DNA from: Lachnospiraceae bacterium
Lineage (GTDB): Bacteria; Bacillota; Clostridia; Lachnospirales; Lachnospiraceae
Length of the DNA stretch: 64,000 nucleotides
Reading direction: 5' to 3'
Assembly: GCA_025758065.1 (NCBI GenBank)
Contig: CP107199.1
Coordinates: 2,019,501 to 2,083,500 of the forward strand
Below the pieces are notes generated by a model that was not told where the DNA came from, did not search any database, and worked only from the letters and a program-made list of their open reading frames with translations. Shown here piece by piece: positions 34,564-42,441 of this stretch (positions are counted from its first letter, which is position 1; each line of letters begins with the position of its first letter). Both the position numbers and the translations under genes were made by a program.

Positions 34564-35742
34564 ATGCAGAATTTTGAATTTTATGCACCAACCCGGATGA
34601 TTTTTGGAAAAGATACCCACAAGCAGGTGGGAAAACTGGTAAAGGAATATGGCTTTAAGAAGGTTTTCGTTCATTTTGGCGGTGCAAGTGCGAAAAAGAG
34701 CGGGCTTCTTGATACTGTATTAGATGCTTTAAAGGCAGAAAATATTGATTATGTGACTTTAGGCGGCGTTCAGGCAAACCCCACACTGGCGATGGCAAAA
34801 GAAGGCATTGAGCTGGGAAAAAAGGAAGGCGTTGATTTTATCCTTGCTGTAGGCGGCGGAAGTGTGATCGACTCAGCAAAATGCATTGCAGACGGCATTG
34901 CAAACCCGGATGTAGATGTGTGGAAGTTTTATATGAAAGAGGAAACTCCAAAGGCTGCTCTTCCGGTGGGCGTTATCCTTACACTATCTGCAACTGGCAG
35001 TGAGATGAGCGCTTCCAGCGTTATCACAAATACAGAGCTGGGATTAAAACGAGGATTTAACAGCCCTGGACACAGACCATTATTTTCAATCTGCAATCCG
35101 GAGCTGACCTATACAGTAAGCCCATTCCAGACTGGCTGCGGAGCCGTGGATATCATGATGCATACCTTAGAGCGATATTTCAGTATTGGGGAGAACACTC
35201 CATTATCTGACCGCATTGCAGAGGGAGTTTTAAAGACTGTGATCCCGGCTGGAAAAGCTGCACTGGAAAATCCAAATGACTATGAGGCAAGAGCATCTAT
35301 TATGTGGGCAGGAACCATTTCACACAATGATCTGACAGGTCTTGGAAGAGATGTTTTTATGGCAGTACATCAGATGGAGCATGAATTGTCCGGTATGGAT
35401 GAGAAGATTGCCCACGGCGCAGGGCTTTCTGCTTTATGGGCATCCTGGGCTAGATATGTATATAAGGATGATGTGAGCCGTTTTGCCCAGTATGCAGTGA
35501 ATGTATGGAATATTGAGATGGATTTTGAGCATCCGGAAAAAACTGCTTTAGCAGGTATCCAGGCAACAGAAGATTATTTCAAGAGCCTGGACATGCCGGT
35601 TTCTTTAAGAGAGCTGAATGTAGATCCTGCATCATTTGAAGAACTGGCAGAAAAATGTACTAACTACGGCAAAAGAACACTTGCGGGTATCAAGGTATTA
35701 GATAAGCCGGATATTATTGAAATCTATAAAATGGCATATTAA
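34564..35742 (+). CDS. Iron-containing alcohol dehydrogenase (BdhA/YqhD-type)
   Basis: The 392-residue cytoplasmic oxidoreductase reduces aldehydes or ketones (often butanal/butanol type) with NAD(P)H. Seen are FYAPTRMIFGKDTHKQVGKL, the cofactor motif LAVGGGSVIDSAKCIADG, LTLSATGSEMSASSVITN and metal-binding His residues in FMAVHQMEHELSGMDEKIAH then GAGLSALWASWARYV. ATG 34564 has AAGGAGG 8 nt upstream; an upstream in-frame GTG lies inside the family B repeat and is rejected. The gene stands alone with a terminator behind it. The natural substrate is not determinable. Confidence 0.93.
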   Translation: MQNFEFYAPTRMIFGKDTHKQVGKLVKEYGFKKVFVHFGGASAKKSGLLDTVLDALKAENIDYVTLGGVQANPTLAMAKEGIELGKKEGVDFILAVGGGSVIDSAKCIADGIANPDVDVWKFYMKEETPKAALPVGVILTLSATGSEMSASSVITNTELGLKRGFNSPGHRPLFSICNPELTYTVSPFQTGCGAVDIMMHTLERYFSIGENTPLSDRIAEGVLKTVIPAGKAALENPNDYEARASIMWAGTISHNDLTGLGRDVFMAVHQMEHELSGMDEKIAHGAGLSALWASWARYVYKDDVSRFAQYAVNVWNIEMDFEHPEKTALAGIQATEDYFKSLDMPVSLRELNVDPASFEELAEKCTNYGKRTLAGIKVLDKPDIIEIYKMAY

Positions 35743-35796
35743 GATATTGGGGTTATATTTTGACCCTTCTGATGCAGGTAATGCACAGATAAAAAT

Positions 35797-35848
35797 AAAA
35801 ACAGTCTCCAGAAGGAAAAACATTCCTGCACTGGAGGCTGTTTTATTA
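35797..35848. terminator. Bidirectional terminator between convergent genes
   Basis: AAAACAGTCTCCAG (35797-35810) and CTGGAGGCTGTTTT (35831-35844) form a 14-bp stem with one G-T pair. A and T runs on both sides suit termination of both converging genes. Confidence 0.85.
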
Positions 35849-35893
35849 TCCTATATTTGCACAAGACTGCCAAAAGCAGGTTCTGCAGAAAAA

Positions 35894-36697
35894 TTATAGT
35901 TCAATGATCTCCCCATCATCAGGAACCAGCAGATTTCCATGATAATATTCTTTTCCTTCTGCTGTGTAAAGTTCTTTCCTGTGGCTTAAATTCTTATCTT
36001 CAGTATGCCACAGTACCAGATTGGGGATAGAAAGGCTTTCAGCCAGTTCACAGGCTTCTTTTACCGTGCTGTGGTGTTTTTCATAAGGTTGGAAGCGTTC
36101 CCGGTCCCCGTAGAGACAGAAAGCTTCATGTAAAAGCCACTGGCTGCCTTCTACATATGGCTTACAATCAGGATTGTAAGGTTCGTCTCCGGCGCAGGTG
36201 AATTTCTTCCCGTTTTTCAGCATCATGGTGAAGCCGAACTGCTTTGCCTTTGTAGATAAAATATCAAAGAAAGTCACATCATAGTCTAAAATAGAGACAG
36301 TTTCCCCGTCTTCTACCGGGATCAGGAAAATCTGTTCACCGATCATTTTGTAAAATTTTCCCTGAAGGGTTAAACGGCATAAAGTGGAAATCGTATCCAC
36401 AAGCCCGGGATGACAGTAGATGCGAAGCTCTCCCTCATATTTTCCTTTTTTCATGGCAGTGGCGATCATGCGGACCATCCAGACAATGCCAAGGATATGG
36501 TCGGTGTGCTCATGAGTGACGAAAATATGGTGGATGTGGGACATGTCCACATTCATCTTTTCAAGAATGCCTAAAATGCCATTGCCGCCTCCGGCATCTA
36601 CCATGAAAAATTCATTTCCGTCTTTTATGGCAAAACAGGTATTGTAGCAGTGCGTTGCCTGGGCATTTCCTGTGCCGAATACATATAATTCTTCCAT
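35894..36697 (-). CDS. MBL-fold metal-dependent hydrolase (RNase Z-like)
   Basis: The 267-residue protein has the metallo-beta-lactamase signature HIFVTHEHTDHILGIVWM (HxHxDH) at about 58-75. Further metal ligands are probably in FTCAGDEPYNPDC, LLHEAF and LVLWHTEDKN. The arrangement is that of the arylsulfatase/RNase Z-like branch, which cleaves phosphodiester or sulfate esters. The length is slightly under RNase Z and the exosite arm is not apparent, so a tRNA-processing role should not be assumed. It is a single gene with a good upstream AAAGGAC region; its substrate is unknown. Confidence 0.87.
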   Translation of the reverse strand: MEELYVFGTGNAQATHCYNTCFAIKDGNEFFMVDAGGGNGILGILEKMNVDMSHIHHIFVTHEHTDHILGIVWMVRMIATAMKKGKYEGELRIYCHPGLVDTISTLCRLTLQGKFYKMIGEQIFLIPVEDGETVSILDYDVTFFDILSTKAKQFGFTMMLKNGKKFTCAGDEPYNPDCKPYVEGSQWLLHEAFCLYGDRERFQPYEKHHSTVKEACELAESLSIPNLVLWHTEDKNLSHRKELYTAEGKEYYHGNLLVPDDGEIIEL

Positions 36698-36923
36698 ACT
36701 TTTAAGTCCTTTCTTCTCTGAATAGTTAACAAACTGTAAGATTGTGTTCCTATGGAAAAACTTTTATTTTCAATAAGAATATGGTACTATAAACTTATAT
36801 AAAACGCAAGGTTCTTCACACAAGGTTATTTTAACACTTTAAAGTAAAAGACTCCCGGATCACATAAAAATACTAAGGGCGTTAAATGATAGAAGAACAG
36901 GCGAAAATTGGGGGAATGTATAT

Positions 36924-38861
36924 ATGAGGGACATGGCGTATCTGCAGCTTTTAGCGCGGGAATATCCGTCGGTGAAAGAGGCCACCAGTGAGATCATCAA
37001 TTTAATGGCGATCTGCAATCTGCCAAAAGGAACGGAATATTTTTTCAGTGACCTTCACGGGGAATATGAAGCATTTATCCACCTGTTGCGGTCTTCTTCC
37101 GGTATTATCCGGGAAAAGATCAAGGAGACCTTCGGGCATCTGATCCCGGAAGAAGAACAGCTTCAGTTAGCGAATCTGATCTACTATCCGGAACGCCATC
37201 TGCCGCGGATGATGAAAATGGGGCGTTATACGGAAGACTGGCAGAAGATAACCATTTACCGGCTGGTCCAGATCTGCCGTGAGGTGTCTTCTAAATATAC
37301 ACGTTCCAAGGTAAGAAAGAAAATGCCAAAGGAGTTTGCGTATATCATTGATGAGCTGCTCCATGTAGACTATACAGATGAGAATAAAAAGCTGTATTAC
37401 AATGAGATCATCCATTCTATTATTGATAGCTGTATTGCGGACAAGTTTATTACGGCTTTATGCTACCTGATCCAGAATCTGACCATTGATAATCTTCATA
37501 TCATCGGTGATATTTTTGACCGTGGTCCAAGAGCGGATATTATTATGAAAGAACTGATGAATTTTCACGATGTAGATATCCAGTGGGGAAATCATGATAT
37601 TTCCTGGATGGGAGCTGCAGCGGGCAATCTGGCCTGTATCTGCAATGTACTCCGGATCGCTATCAGCTACAACAGCTTTGATGTGCTGGAAGACGGATAT
37701 GGCATTAATCTGCGCCCGCTGTCCATGTTTGCAGCAAAGGTTTACCAGGATGATCCATGTGTTCAGTTTATGCCAAAGATCCTGGATGAAAACATTTATG
37801 ATGCAGTAGATCCGGGACTGGCGGCTAAGATGCACAAGGCTATTGCTGTGATCCAGTTTAAGGTGGAAGAGGCTATTATCCAGCGCCATCCGGAGTATGA
37901 GATGGAAAACCGCATGCTTTTAACGGCAGTAGATTACCAAAAAGGTACAGTTATGATCGATGGAAAAGAATATCCTATGCTGGATATGAATTTTCCAACC
38001 ATTGATCCGAGAAACCCACTGGAACTGACCAGAGGCGAAAAGGAGCTGTTGCGTACGCTCTGCGCTTCTTTCCGCCACAGTGAGGTTTTACAGCGCCAGG
38101 TGAAATTTATTTATTCCCATGGCGGCATTTACAAGTGCTATAATTCTAATCTGCTGTACCATGGATGCATCCCTATGAAGAAGGACGGCACGTTTGATGT
38201 TATTATGATCAATGGAAAGGGTTATCAGGGAAGATCCCTTATGGATTTCCTGAACCGCCAGGTGCATAATGCATATTTTCTTCCAGATGGTTCAGACGGC
38301 AAGGAAGAGGCACTGGATCTGATGTGGTATCTGTGGTGCGGTGCAAAGTCACCTGTATTTGGAAAAGCCAAGATGACGACTTTTGAGCATTATTTTGTAG
38401 AAGATGCGGCCACCCATAAAGAGATGATGAATCCTTATTACAAATTGTGTGAAAAAGTGGAAGTCTGTGACCAGATTTTAAAGGAATTTGGTTTAAAGAC
38501 CGAGGGTTCCCATATAATCAACGGACATGTTCCGGTTAAGTTAAAAGATGGGGAAAAACCGGTCAAAGCAGGGGGAAAGCTGTTTGTGATCGACGGAGGC
38601 CTTTCAAAATCATATCAGAGCACTACCGGAATTGCAGGATATACATTGATCTCTAATTCTCATCATCTGGCATTGGCAGAGCACATGCCATTTGATCCGA
38701 AAAAGGACAGTACACCAAAGGTATCTGTAGTAGAGAAGTTAAAGACTAGGGTTATGGTGGCAGATACGGATAAGGGACAGGAATTAAAGGAACAGATCTC
38801 AGATCTGAAGGAATTAGTGGCAGCATACCGGGAAGGAGCTATAAAGGAAAGGGCTGAATAA
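36924..38861 (+). CDS. fbp: Fructose-1,6-bisphosphatase, class III
   Basis: This gluconeogenic enzyme hydrolyses fructose 1,6-bisphosphate. Class III FBPases occur in Firmicutes and are about 640-650 residues; this one has 645. Metallophosphoesterase motifs are YFFSDLHGEYEAFIHLLRSS near 35, HIIGDIFDRGPRADIIMKEL near 195, IQWGNHDISWMGAAAGNLAC near 216, and a later NGHVPVKLKDG His region. ATG 36924 follows GGGGGAATG. Its stop overlaps the start of the HAAS gene by 1 nt, so the two are coupled. Confidence 0.96.
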   Translation: MRDMAYLQLLAREYPSVKEATSEIINLMAICNLPKGTEYFFSDLHGEYEAFIHLLRSSSGIIREKIKETFGHLIPEEEQLQLANLIYYPERHLPRMMKMGRYTEDWQKITIYRLVQICREVSSKYTRSKVRKKMPKEFAYIIDELLHVDYTDENKKLYYNEIIHSIIDSCIADKFITALCYLIQNLTIDNLHIIGDIFDRGPRADIIMKELMNFHDVDIQWGNHDISWMGAAAGNLACICNVLRIAISYNSFDVLEDGYGINLRPLSMFAAKVYQDDPCVQFMPKILDENIYDAVDPGLAAKMHKAIAVIQFKVEEAIIQRHPEYEMENRMLLTAVDYQKGTVMIDGKEYPMLDMNFPTIDPRNPLELTRGEKELLRTLCASFRHSEVLQRQVKFIYSHGGIYKCYNSNLLYHGCIPMKKDGTFDVIMINGKGYQGRSLMDFLNRQVHNAYFLPDGSDGKEEALDLMWYLWCGAKSPVFGKAKMTTFEHYFVEDAATHKEMMNPYYKLCEKVEVCDQILKEFGLKTEGSHIINGHVPVKLKDGEKPVKAGGKLFVIDGGLSKSYQSTTGIAGYTLISNSHHLALAEHMPFDPKKDSTPKVSVVEKLKTRVMVADTDKGQELKEQISDLKELVAAYREGAIKERAE

Positions 38862-39394
38862 TGACCAGAGCAGAATTTTTACAGGGATTAAAGACAGAAT
38901 TGGAAGGCCGTGTTCCGTATTCTGTGATCCAGGAAAATATCAGATATTATGATTCTTATATTTTAGATGAAGTGAATAAAGGGGCTGATGAGGCAGAGGT
39001 GATCGAAAGCCTGGGAGGTCCCAAGATCATTGCAAGGACCATTGTAGACGCGGCTCTTGATACAGAGGACCGGCCGGACGGTTATGAGACTTACGGATCT
39101 GGTAAAGCACAGGAAGAGGATGCCGGTCCTGGAAACCGGGAATACAGCGGGCCTTATGGAACTGTGGACAGAGAAGATAGTTATGGTGACAACTACCGGA
39201 GAAATGTACATTATGTGGATTTCAGCAAATGGTATGTGAGACTTGCAGCAGGACTGATCGTGTTTTTCGTTATTTTCCTGCTCATGAGCCTGTTCTTTGG
39301 AATCATAGGATTGGCTGGCTGGATCTTATCTTATATCTGGCCTGTGCTTCTGATCTTAATGATCATCTGGATGTTTAAGGGGTCGGGAAGATAA
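38861..39394 (+). CDS. DUF1700/HAAS-domain membrane protein
   Basis: The 177-residue protein has an N-terminal helical HAAS/DUF1700 domain: MTRAEFLQGLKTELEGRVP, then ENIRYYDSYILDEVNKGAD and EVIESLGGPKIIARTIVDAA. A charged Gly/Tyr-rich linker follows, and two membrane helices end the protein (LAAGLIVFFVIFLLMSLFFG and GWILSYIWPVLLILMIIWMF). HAAS domains often accompany PadR regulators and sense envelope states. No PadR gene is adjacent here. It overlaps fbp by 1 nt, an unusual pairing. Its function is unknown. Confidence 0.82.
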   Translation: MTRAEFLQGLKTELEGRVPYSVIQENIRYYDSYILDEVNKGADEAEVIESLGGPKIIARTIVDAALDTEDRPDGYETYGSGKAQEEDAGPGNREYSGPYGTVDREDSYGDNYRRNVHYVDFSKWYVRLAAGLIVFFVIFLLMSLFFGIIGLAGWILSYIWPVLLILMIIWMFKGSGR

Positions 39395-39470
39395 TGGGGC
39401 AGTTGTCTTAATGTATATGGGCAGGTAAATTTGGGATTGAAAGTAACCTGCGGACAGTAAGTCATAAAAT

Positions 39471-39500
39471 GAGGGGATGTTAAAAAACATCCTCTTTTTG
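39471..39500 (+). terminator. Terminator after fbp/HAAS
   Basis: GAGGGGATGTT and AACATCCTCTTTTT form a compact hairpin with an A-rich loop and a T-run that merges into the -35 of the next promoter. Confidence 0.8.
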
Positions 39501-39529
39501 TTGACAATTTTGTGAAAAAATAATATAAT
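39501..39529 (+). promoter_or_regulatory. Consensus sigma-A promoter of the first NlpC/P60 gene
   Basis: TTGACA (39501-39506) and TATAAT (39524-39529) are perfect hexamers with 17-bp spacing. Confidence 0.85.
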
Positions 39530-39543
39530 CATGTTGTTGGTTC

Positions 39544-39560
39544 GTAATAAATCCGTAACA
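39544..39560 (-). promoter_or_regulatory. WalR-box-like direct repeat
   Basis: On the minus strand this reads TGTTAC-N5-TATTAC, one mismatch from the WalR (YycF) consensus TGTWAH-N5-TGTWAH. It begins 15 bp after the -10, the same place as in the second NlpC/P60 gene. Confidence 0.45.
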
Positions 39561-39600
39561 ATTCTATTTCTACTATTTCGACAGTTAGGAGACTTTCAGC

Positions 39601-40320
39601 GTGAAATTTGCTTTATTACAGAGACATGCGGTAAAGGTTGCCGCAGGTCTTTTTCTTTTATCAGGTATTCTTTTTGTAAATCCAACTGATAGTCTGGCCG
39701 CTTCTAAAAGTGCAGAGGTACAGACACGTTCTTCTTATATGGTGACTATCGCAGCACCTGCTGTAGAGGTGCATCTTTCTGCCAATGAACACAGCCGTTC
39801 TGTAGGCGAGGTAAAACGTGGACAGACTTATGAGGTTCTTTCTAATCTGGGAAACGGCTGGGTGAAGATCAGCACAGGAAATGGTGATGGTTATATCAAA
39901 ACTTCCGGAAAGGCATCTTTAGTTGAAAAAAATCAGGAGACAGTGGATCTTTCTGTCAGACAACGCCGCCAGACTGTAGAATTTGCTCTTCAATTTTTAG
40001 GCGGAAGCTATGTTTTCGGTGGAGTTGACCCCAATAAGGGAGTTGACTGCTCTGGTTTTACCCGCTATATCTTACAGCACGCGGCTTCTGTCAGCCTTCC
40101 TCATTCTTCCAGAGGACAGGCAAACTGTGGGACTCCTGTCTCAGAGGAGGAGATGCAGCCGGGAGATCTGATCTTCTACGGTGATGGCGGAGGCATCAAT
40201 CATGTGGCAATGTATATTGGGAATGGACAGGTAGTTCATGCTTCTACAGAAGCTACAGGTATTAAGACTTCACCTTATAATTACCGTAAGCCGGTGAAGA
40301 TAGTCAGTGTTTTAAGTTAA
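39601..40320 (+). CDS. Secreted SH3b-NlpC/P60 peptidoglycan hydrolase 1
   Basis: The 239-residue exported enzyme cuts peptide stems of peptidoglycan. It has a signal peptide (VKVAAGLFLLSGILFVNPTD, then SLAAS), a bacterial SH3 domain at about 45-110 (PAVEVHLSANEHSRSVGEVK, GNGWVKISTGNGDGYIKT) and a C-terminal NlpC/P60 domain. Catalytic Cys is in GVDCSGFTRYI, His in INHVAMYIGNGQVVHAS and a third polar residue downstream. The start is GTG 39601 with TTAGGAG about 10 nt upstream. A closely similar gene follows 284 bp later; both have strong promoters with similar downstream sites. Confidence 0.92.
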   Translation: MKFALLQRHAVKVAAGLFLLSGILFVNPTDSLAASKSAEVQTRSSYMVTIAAPAVEVHLSANEHSRSVGEVKRGQTYEVLSNLGNGWVKISTGNGDGYIKTSGKASLVEKNQETVDLSVRQRRQTVEFALQFLGGSYVFGGVDPNKGVDCSGFTRYILQHAASVSLPHSSRGQANCGTPVSEEEMQPGDLIFYGDGGGINHVAMYIGNGQVVHASTEATGIKTSPYNYRKPVKIVSVLS

Positions 40321-40333
40321 TAGTATTATTTAC

Positions 40334-40370
40334 AGCCCTGGTACAGAAATAACACCGGGGCTTTTTTCTG
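40334..40370 (+). terminator. Terminator between the two NlpC/P60 genes
   Basis: AGCCCTGGT and ACCGGGGCT close over a 13-nt loop and are followed by TTTTT. The tandem hydrolases are therefore separate transcripts. Confidence 0.8.
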
Positions 40371-40500
40371 CTTTTCTGCTGGGAAAATGCTGCTGGCAGG
40401 TTCTGAAAACCATGTTTACAGGTGGTATGCCGGTTACAATATGTGAAATAATTGTGAAATCTGTCGAAAACATGAACAAATATTAAAAAAAATAAATATA

Positions 40501-40528
40501 TTGACGGATGATTTATGTGTGGTATAAT
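40501..40528 (+). promoter_or_regulatory. Promoter of the second NlpC/P60 gene
   Basis: TTGACG (40501-40506) and TATAAT (40523-40528) with a 16-bp spacer. Confidence 0.8.
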
Positions 40529-40543
40529 ACAAATGTAATTAAC

Positions 40544-40560
40544 GTAACATTTGTGTAACA
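40544..40560 (-). promoter_or_regulatory. WalR-box-like direct repeat, perfect
   Basis: On the minus strand TGTTAC-ACAAA-TGTTAC matches TGTWAH-N5-TGTWAH in both halves. It lies 16 bp after the -10 element, a position suited to repression or modulation by a WalR-type response regulator (inference). Confidence 0.55.
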
Positions 40561-40604
40561 TTTGGGCACAGCTATTTAACATAAACCGTAACAAATAGGA
40601 TGGG

Positions 40605-41333
40605 ATGAAGATGCATAATATTTTTGGTAAACTGGTTAGAACAGGACTTGTATGTGGAATGCTGATGATGACAGTTCCGATGACGTCCATGGCAGCTATT
40701 GGACCTGGATTTGAAGAAGGCACATACATTGCCACTATTACCGCAGACAGTGTTAACATCAATAAGGCAAAAGATAGCGAAGAGGTTCTGACCACTGCCA
40801 AAGCAGGAGATACATATGAAGTTTTAGAGGATCTGGGAAATGGATGGATGAAGATCCGCGTAAATGATACAGAAGGCTATCTTCCTATTTCTGAAAATGC
40901 AGAGGTAGAAGAAGCGGAAGCAGGCGAGATTGAGGAGATCCAGAGAAAAGCCATTGAGTCTTCTGGCAACTATAAGAGAGAGCAGCTTGTAAGTTATGCG
41001 CTTCAGTTTGTAGGTGGACCGTACCGTTATGGCGGCAGTGATCCACGTACCGGAACAGACTGCTCCGGTTTTACCAGATATGTCTATCAGCATGGTTTAG
41101 GTATTTCCTTAAACCGTTCTTCTGGCAGTCAGGCATCCCAGGGAACAGCAGTCAGCGCTTCAGATATGCAGCCAGGTGATCTGCTTTTTTATGGAAGCGG
41201 AAAGGGCATTAACCATGTAGCAATGTACATAGGAGACGGAAAAATCGTTCATGCTTCTACAGAAGCAACTGGTATTAAGGTTTCCAACTGGAATTACAGA
41301 AATCCGGTGAAGATCGTGAGTATGCTGGGATAA
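40605..41333 (+). CDS. Secreted SH3b-NlpC/P60 peptidoglycan hydrolase 2
   Basis: The 242-residue enzyme has the same architecture as the preceding hydrolase. The signal peptide has the core LVRTGLVCGMLMMTVPMTSM and cleavage near MAA. An SH3b domain follows (TITADSVNINKAKDSEEVLT, GNGWMKIRVNDTEGYLPI), then an acidic linker (NAEVEEAEAGEIEEI) and NlpC/P60. Catalytic Cys is in GTDCSGFTRYVYQ and His in INHVAMYIGDGKIVHAS. ATG 40605 has AGGATGGG upstream. The strong similarity to its neighbour suggests tandem duplication with divergence of the linker. Confidence 0.92.
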   Translation: MKMHNIFGKLVRTGLVCGMLMMTVPMTSMAAIGPGFEEGTYIATITADSVNINKAKDSEEVLTTAKAGDTYEVLEDLGNGWMKIRVNDTEGYLPISENAEVEEAEAGEIEEIQRKAIESSGNYKREQLVSYALQFVGGPYRYGGSDPRTGTDCSGFTRYVYQHGLGISLNRSSGSQASQGTAVSASDMQPGDLLFYGSGKGINHVAMYIGDGKIVHASTEATGIKVSNWNYRNPVKIVSMLG

Positions 41334-41357
41334 AAGGGATAATTAAGAAAAGGAACA

Positions 41358-41391
41358 GGCTCTTCTGCTGACTGCAGAAGGGCCGTTTTTG
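41358..41391 (+). terminator. Terminator after NlpC/P60 gene 2
   Basis: GGCTCTTCTGC and GCAGAAGGGCC form an 11-bp stem with a short loop, followed by GTTTTT. Confidence 0.8.
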
Positions 41392-41412
41392 CAGGTTGGG
41401 AAATCTGCATCC

Positions 41413-41469
41413 ATGTACTCTCGGAATCTTTTTGTACTTGATCTTGCGTGAAAGACTCCGAGAGTACAT
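41413..41469. repeat. Family B miniature copy (57 bp)
   Basis: Both ends are intact (ATGTACTCTCGGAATCTTT; AAAGACTCCGAGAGTACAT), but the inside is nearly all deleted. The left arm continues as TTTGTACTTGATCTTGCG, the reverse complement of the normal right arm, so this copy arose by an inverted or internal-deletion event. Confidence 0.75.
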
Positions 41470-41482
41470 CATCTATAAAAGG

Positions 41483-41521
41483 GAGAAAAGCCGGGATAGG
41501 GGAGCTATCCTGGCTTTTCTC
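41483..41521. terminator. 17-bp stem hairpin
   Basis: GAGAAAAGCCGGGATAG and CTATCCTGGCTTTTCTC pair over 17 bp (one G-T) around a 5-nt loop. There is no long T-run after it. It may be a terminator relic or an mRNA end. Confidence 0.55.
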
Positions 41522-41717
41522 AAGGGGAGTATAAATAATTAATAAGGATGAGGCTGTGGTTTAAGGGAAACCATGTTGCCTCACATTAGTTATAATATAA
41601 ATACAGGGAAATTGCAAGGAAATTCCCTGAAAGCTGCGTATAAAACAAGATGATTCAGCCATAATAAAGCTGTAACTTAAAGTTGAATATGAAAAATATC
41701 TTTTTGGAGGTATTGAA

Positions 41718-41900
41718 ATGGCAAAGAATGACTATAGCAATGATTACAGTGACCGTTACAGCAACCAGATGGATGGCTGCAGCAACATGAATCAGGAAAA
41801 CAAGACAAAAAACAAGAGCGAAAATAAAACAGAAAATACTACCCGCACTACTTCAAAAAATAATGCAAAGAACAACTGCAGAAATAAAACGGAATATTAA
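41718..41900 (+). CDS. Small Asn/Lys/Thr-rich hydrophilic protein
   Basis: This is a 60-residue protein of very biased composition (about one quarter Asn, many Lys, Thr, Ser and Glu), with an N-terminal DYSNDYSDRYSNQMDGCSN and a repetitive NKTKNKSENKTENTT region. It has no signal peptide or membrane helix. GGAGG lies 8-9 nt before ATG 41718 and a strong terminator follows at 41923-41971, which supports a real gene. The composition recalls small spore- or coat-associated proteins of Clostridia, but no family is recognised and the function is not assigned. The preceding 190 bp hold only a repeat and a hairpin. Confidence 0.65.
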   Translation: MAKNDYSNDYSDRYSNQMDGCSNMNQENKTKNKSENKTENTTRTTSKNNAKNNCRNKTEY

Positions 41901-41922
41901 AACTGTAAAACTGTCATGAAAG

Positions 41923-41971
41923 AAGTGACCGCTTCAGGTAAAAACGGAATACCTGAAGTGGTCACTTTTTG
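41923..41971 (+). terminator. Strong terminator after the small protein
   Basis: AAGTGACCGCTTCAGGTA and TACCTGAAGTGGTCACTT form an 18-bp stem with one bulge, followed by TTTTT. Confidence 0.88.
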
Positions 41972-42075
41972 CTGTGATCACGGATTGTACCCATCAGACA
42001 GGACGGGCATATATTGATAACAGGAAGACTTGTCTATAACGTTTTGAAATAGTTCATATGTCCGCATATATGAAT

Positions 42076-42091
42076 GATTCCGAGTGAACAT
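42076..42091 (+). repeat. Family B-like right end before the rhodanese gene
   Basis: GATTCCGAGTGAACAT resembles the family B right terminus and ends 20 nt before the rhodanese ATG. No left end is visible. Confidence 0.4.
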
Positions 42092-42111
42092 AAAGGAAAG
42101 AAGGTGGAAAG

Positions 42112-42423
42112 ATGACTGGTTTTCCAATGCTTCCTTATTGGGAATTTGACCGGTGGAGAGAAATGGGGCGGGTACAACGTATTATTGATCTCAGGAGTCC
42201 GTGGCAGTATGAAAAAGAGCGGATCCGCGGAAGTGAAAATATTCCCTATGATGAGTTCTGGGATCATATGGATGAGATAAATTATGGGGAAATGACCGTA
42301 TTCTATTGTGAAAGAGGCGCTAAGAGCATGGTCATCTGTCGTGATCTGTGGCGTATGGGATATGAGGTGGCAGATCTTGCCGGTGGAATGATGAATTACA
42401 GAGGGAAATACATTGACAGATAG
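42112..42423 (+). CDS. Single-domain rhodanese-like protein
   Basis: The 103-residue cytoplasmic protein has the rhodanese fold pattern: RIIDLRSPWQYEKERIRGSE, NIPYDEF, the active-site loop VFYCERGAKSM with the catalytic Cys, and the terminal GYEVADLAGGMMNYRG. It would carry a sulfane sulfur as Cys-persulfide and transfer it to an acceptor. ATG 42112 has AAGAAGGTGG upstream. A family C repeat begins 19 bp after its stop. Its partner is unknown. Confidence 0.88.
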   Translation: MTGFPMLPYWEFDRWREMGRVQRIIDLRSPWQYEKERIRGSENIPYDEFWDHMDEINYGEMTVFYCERGAKSMVICRDLWRMGYEVADLAGGMMNYRGKYIDR

Positions 42424-42441
42424 CAGTTTCGGGCTGTAAGA

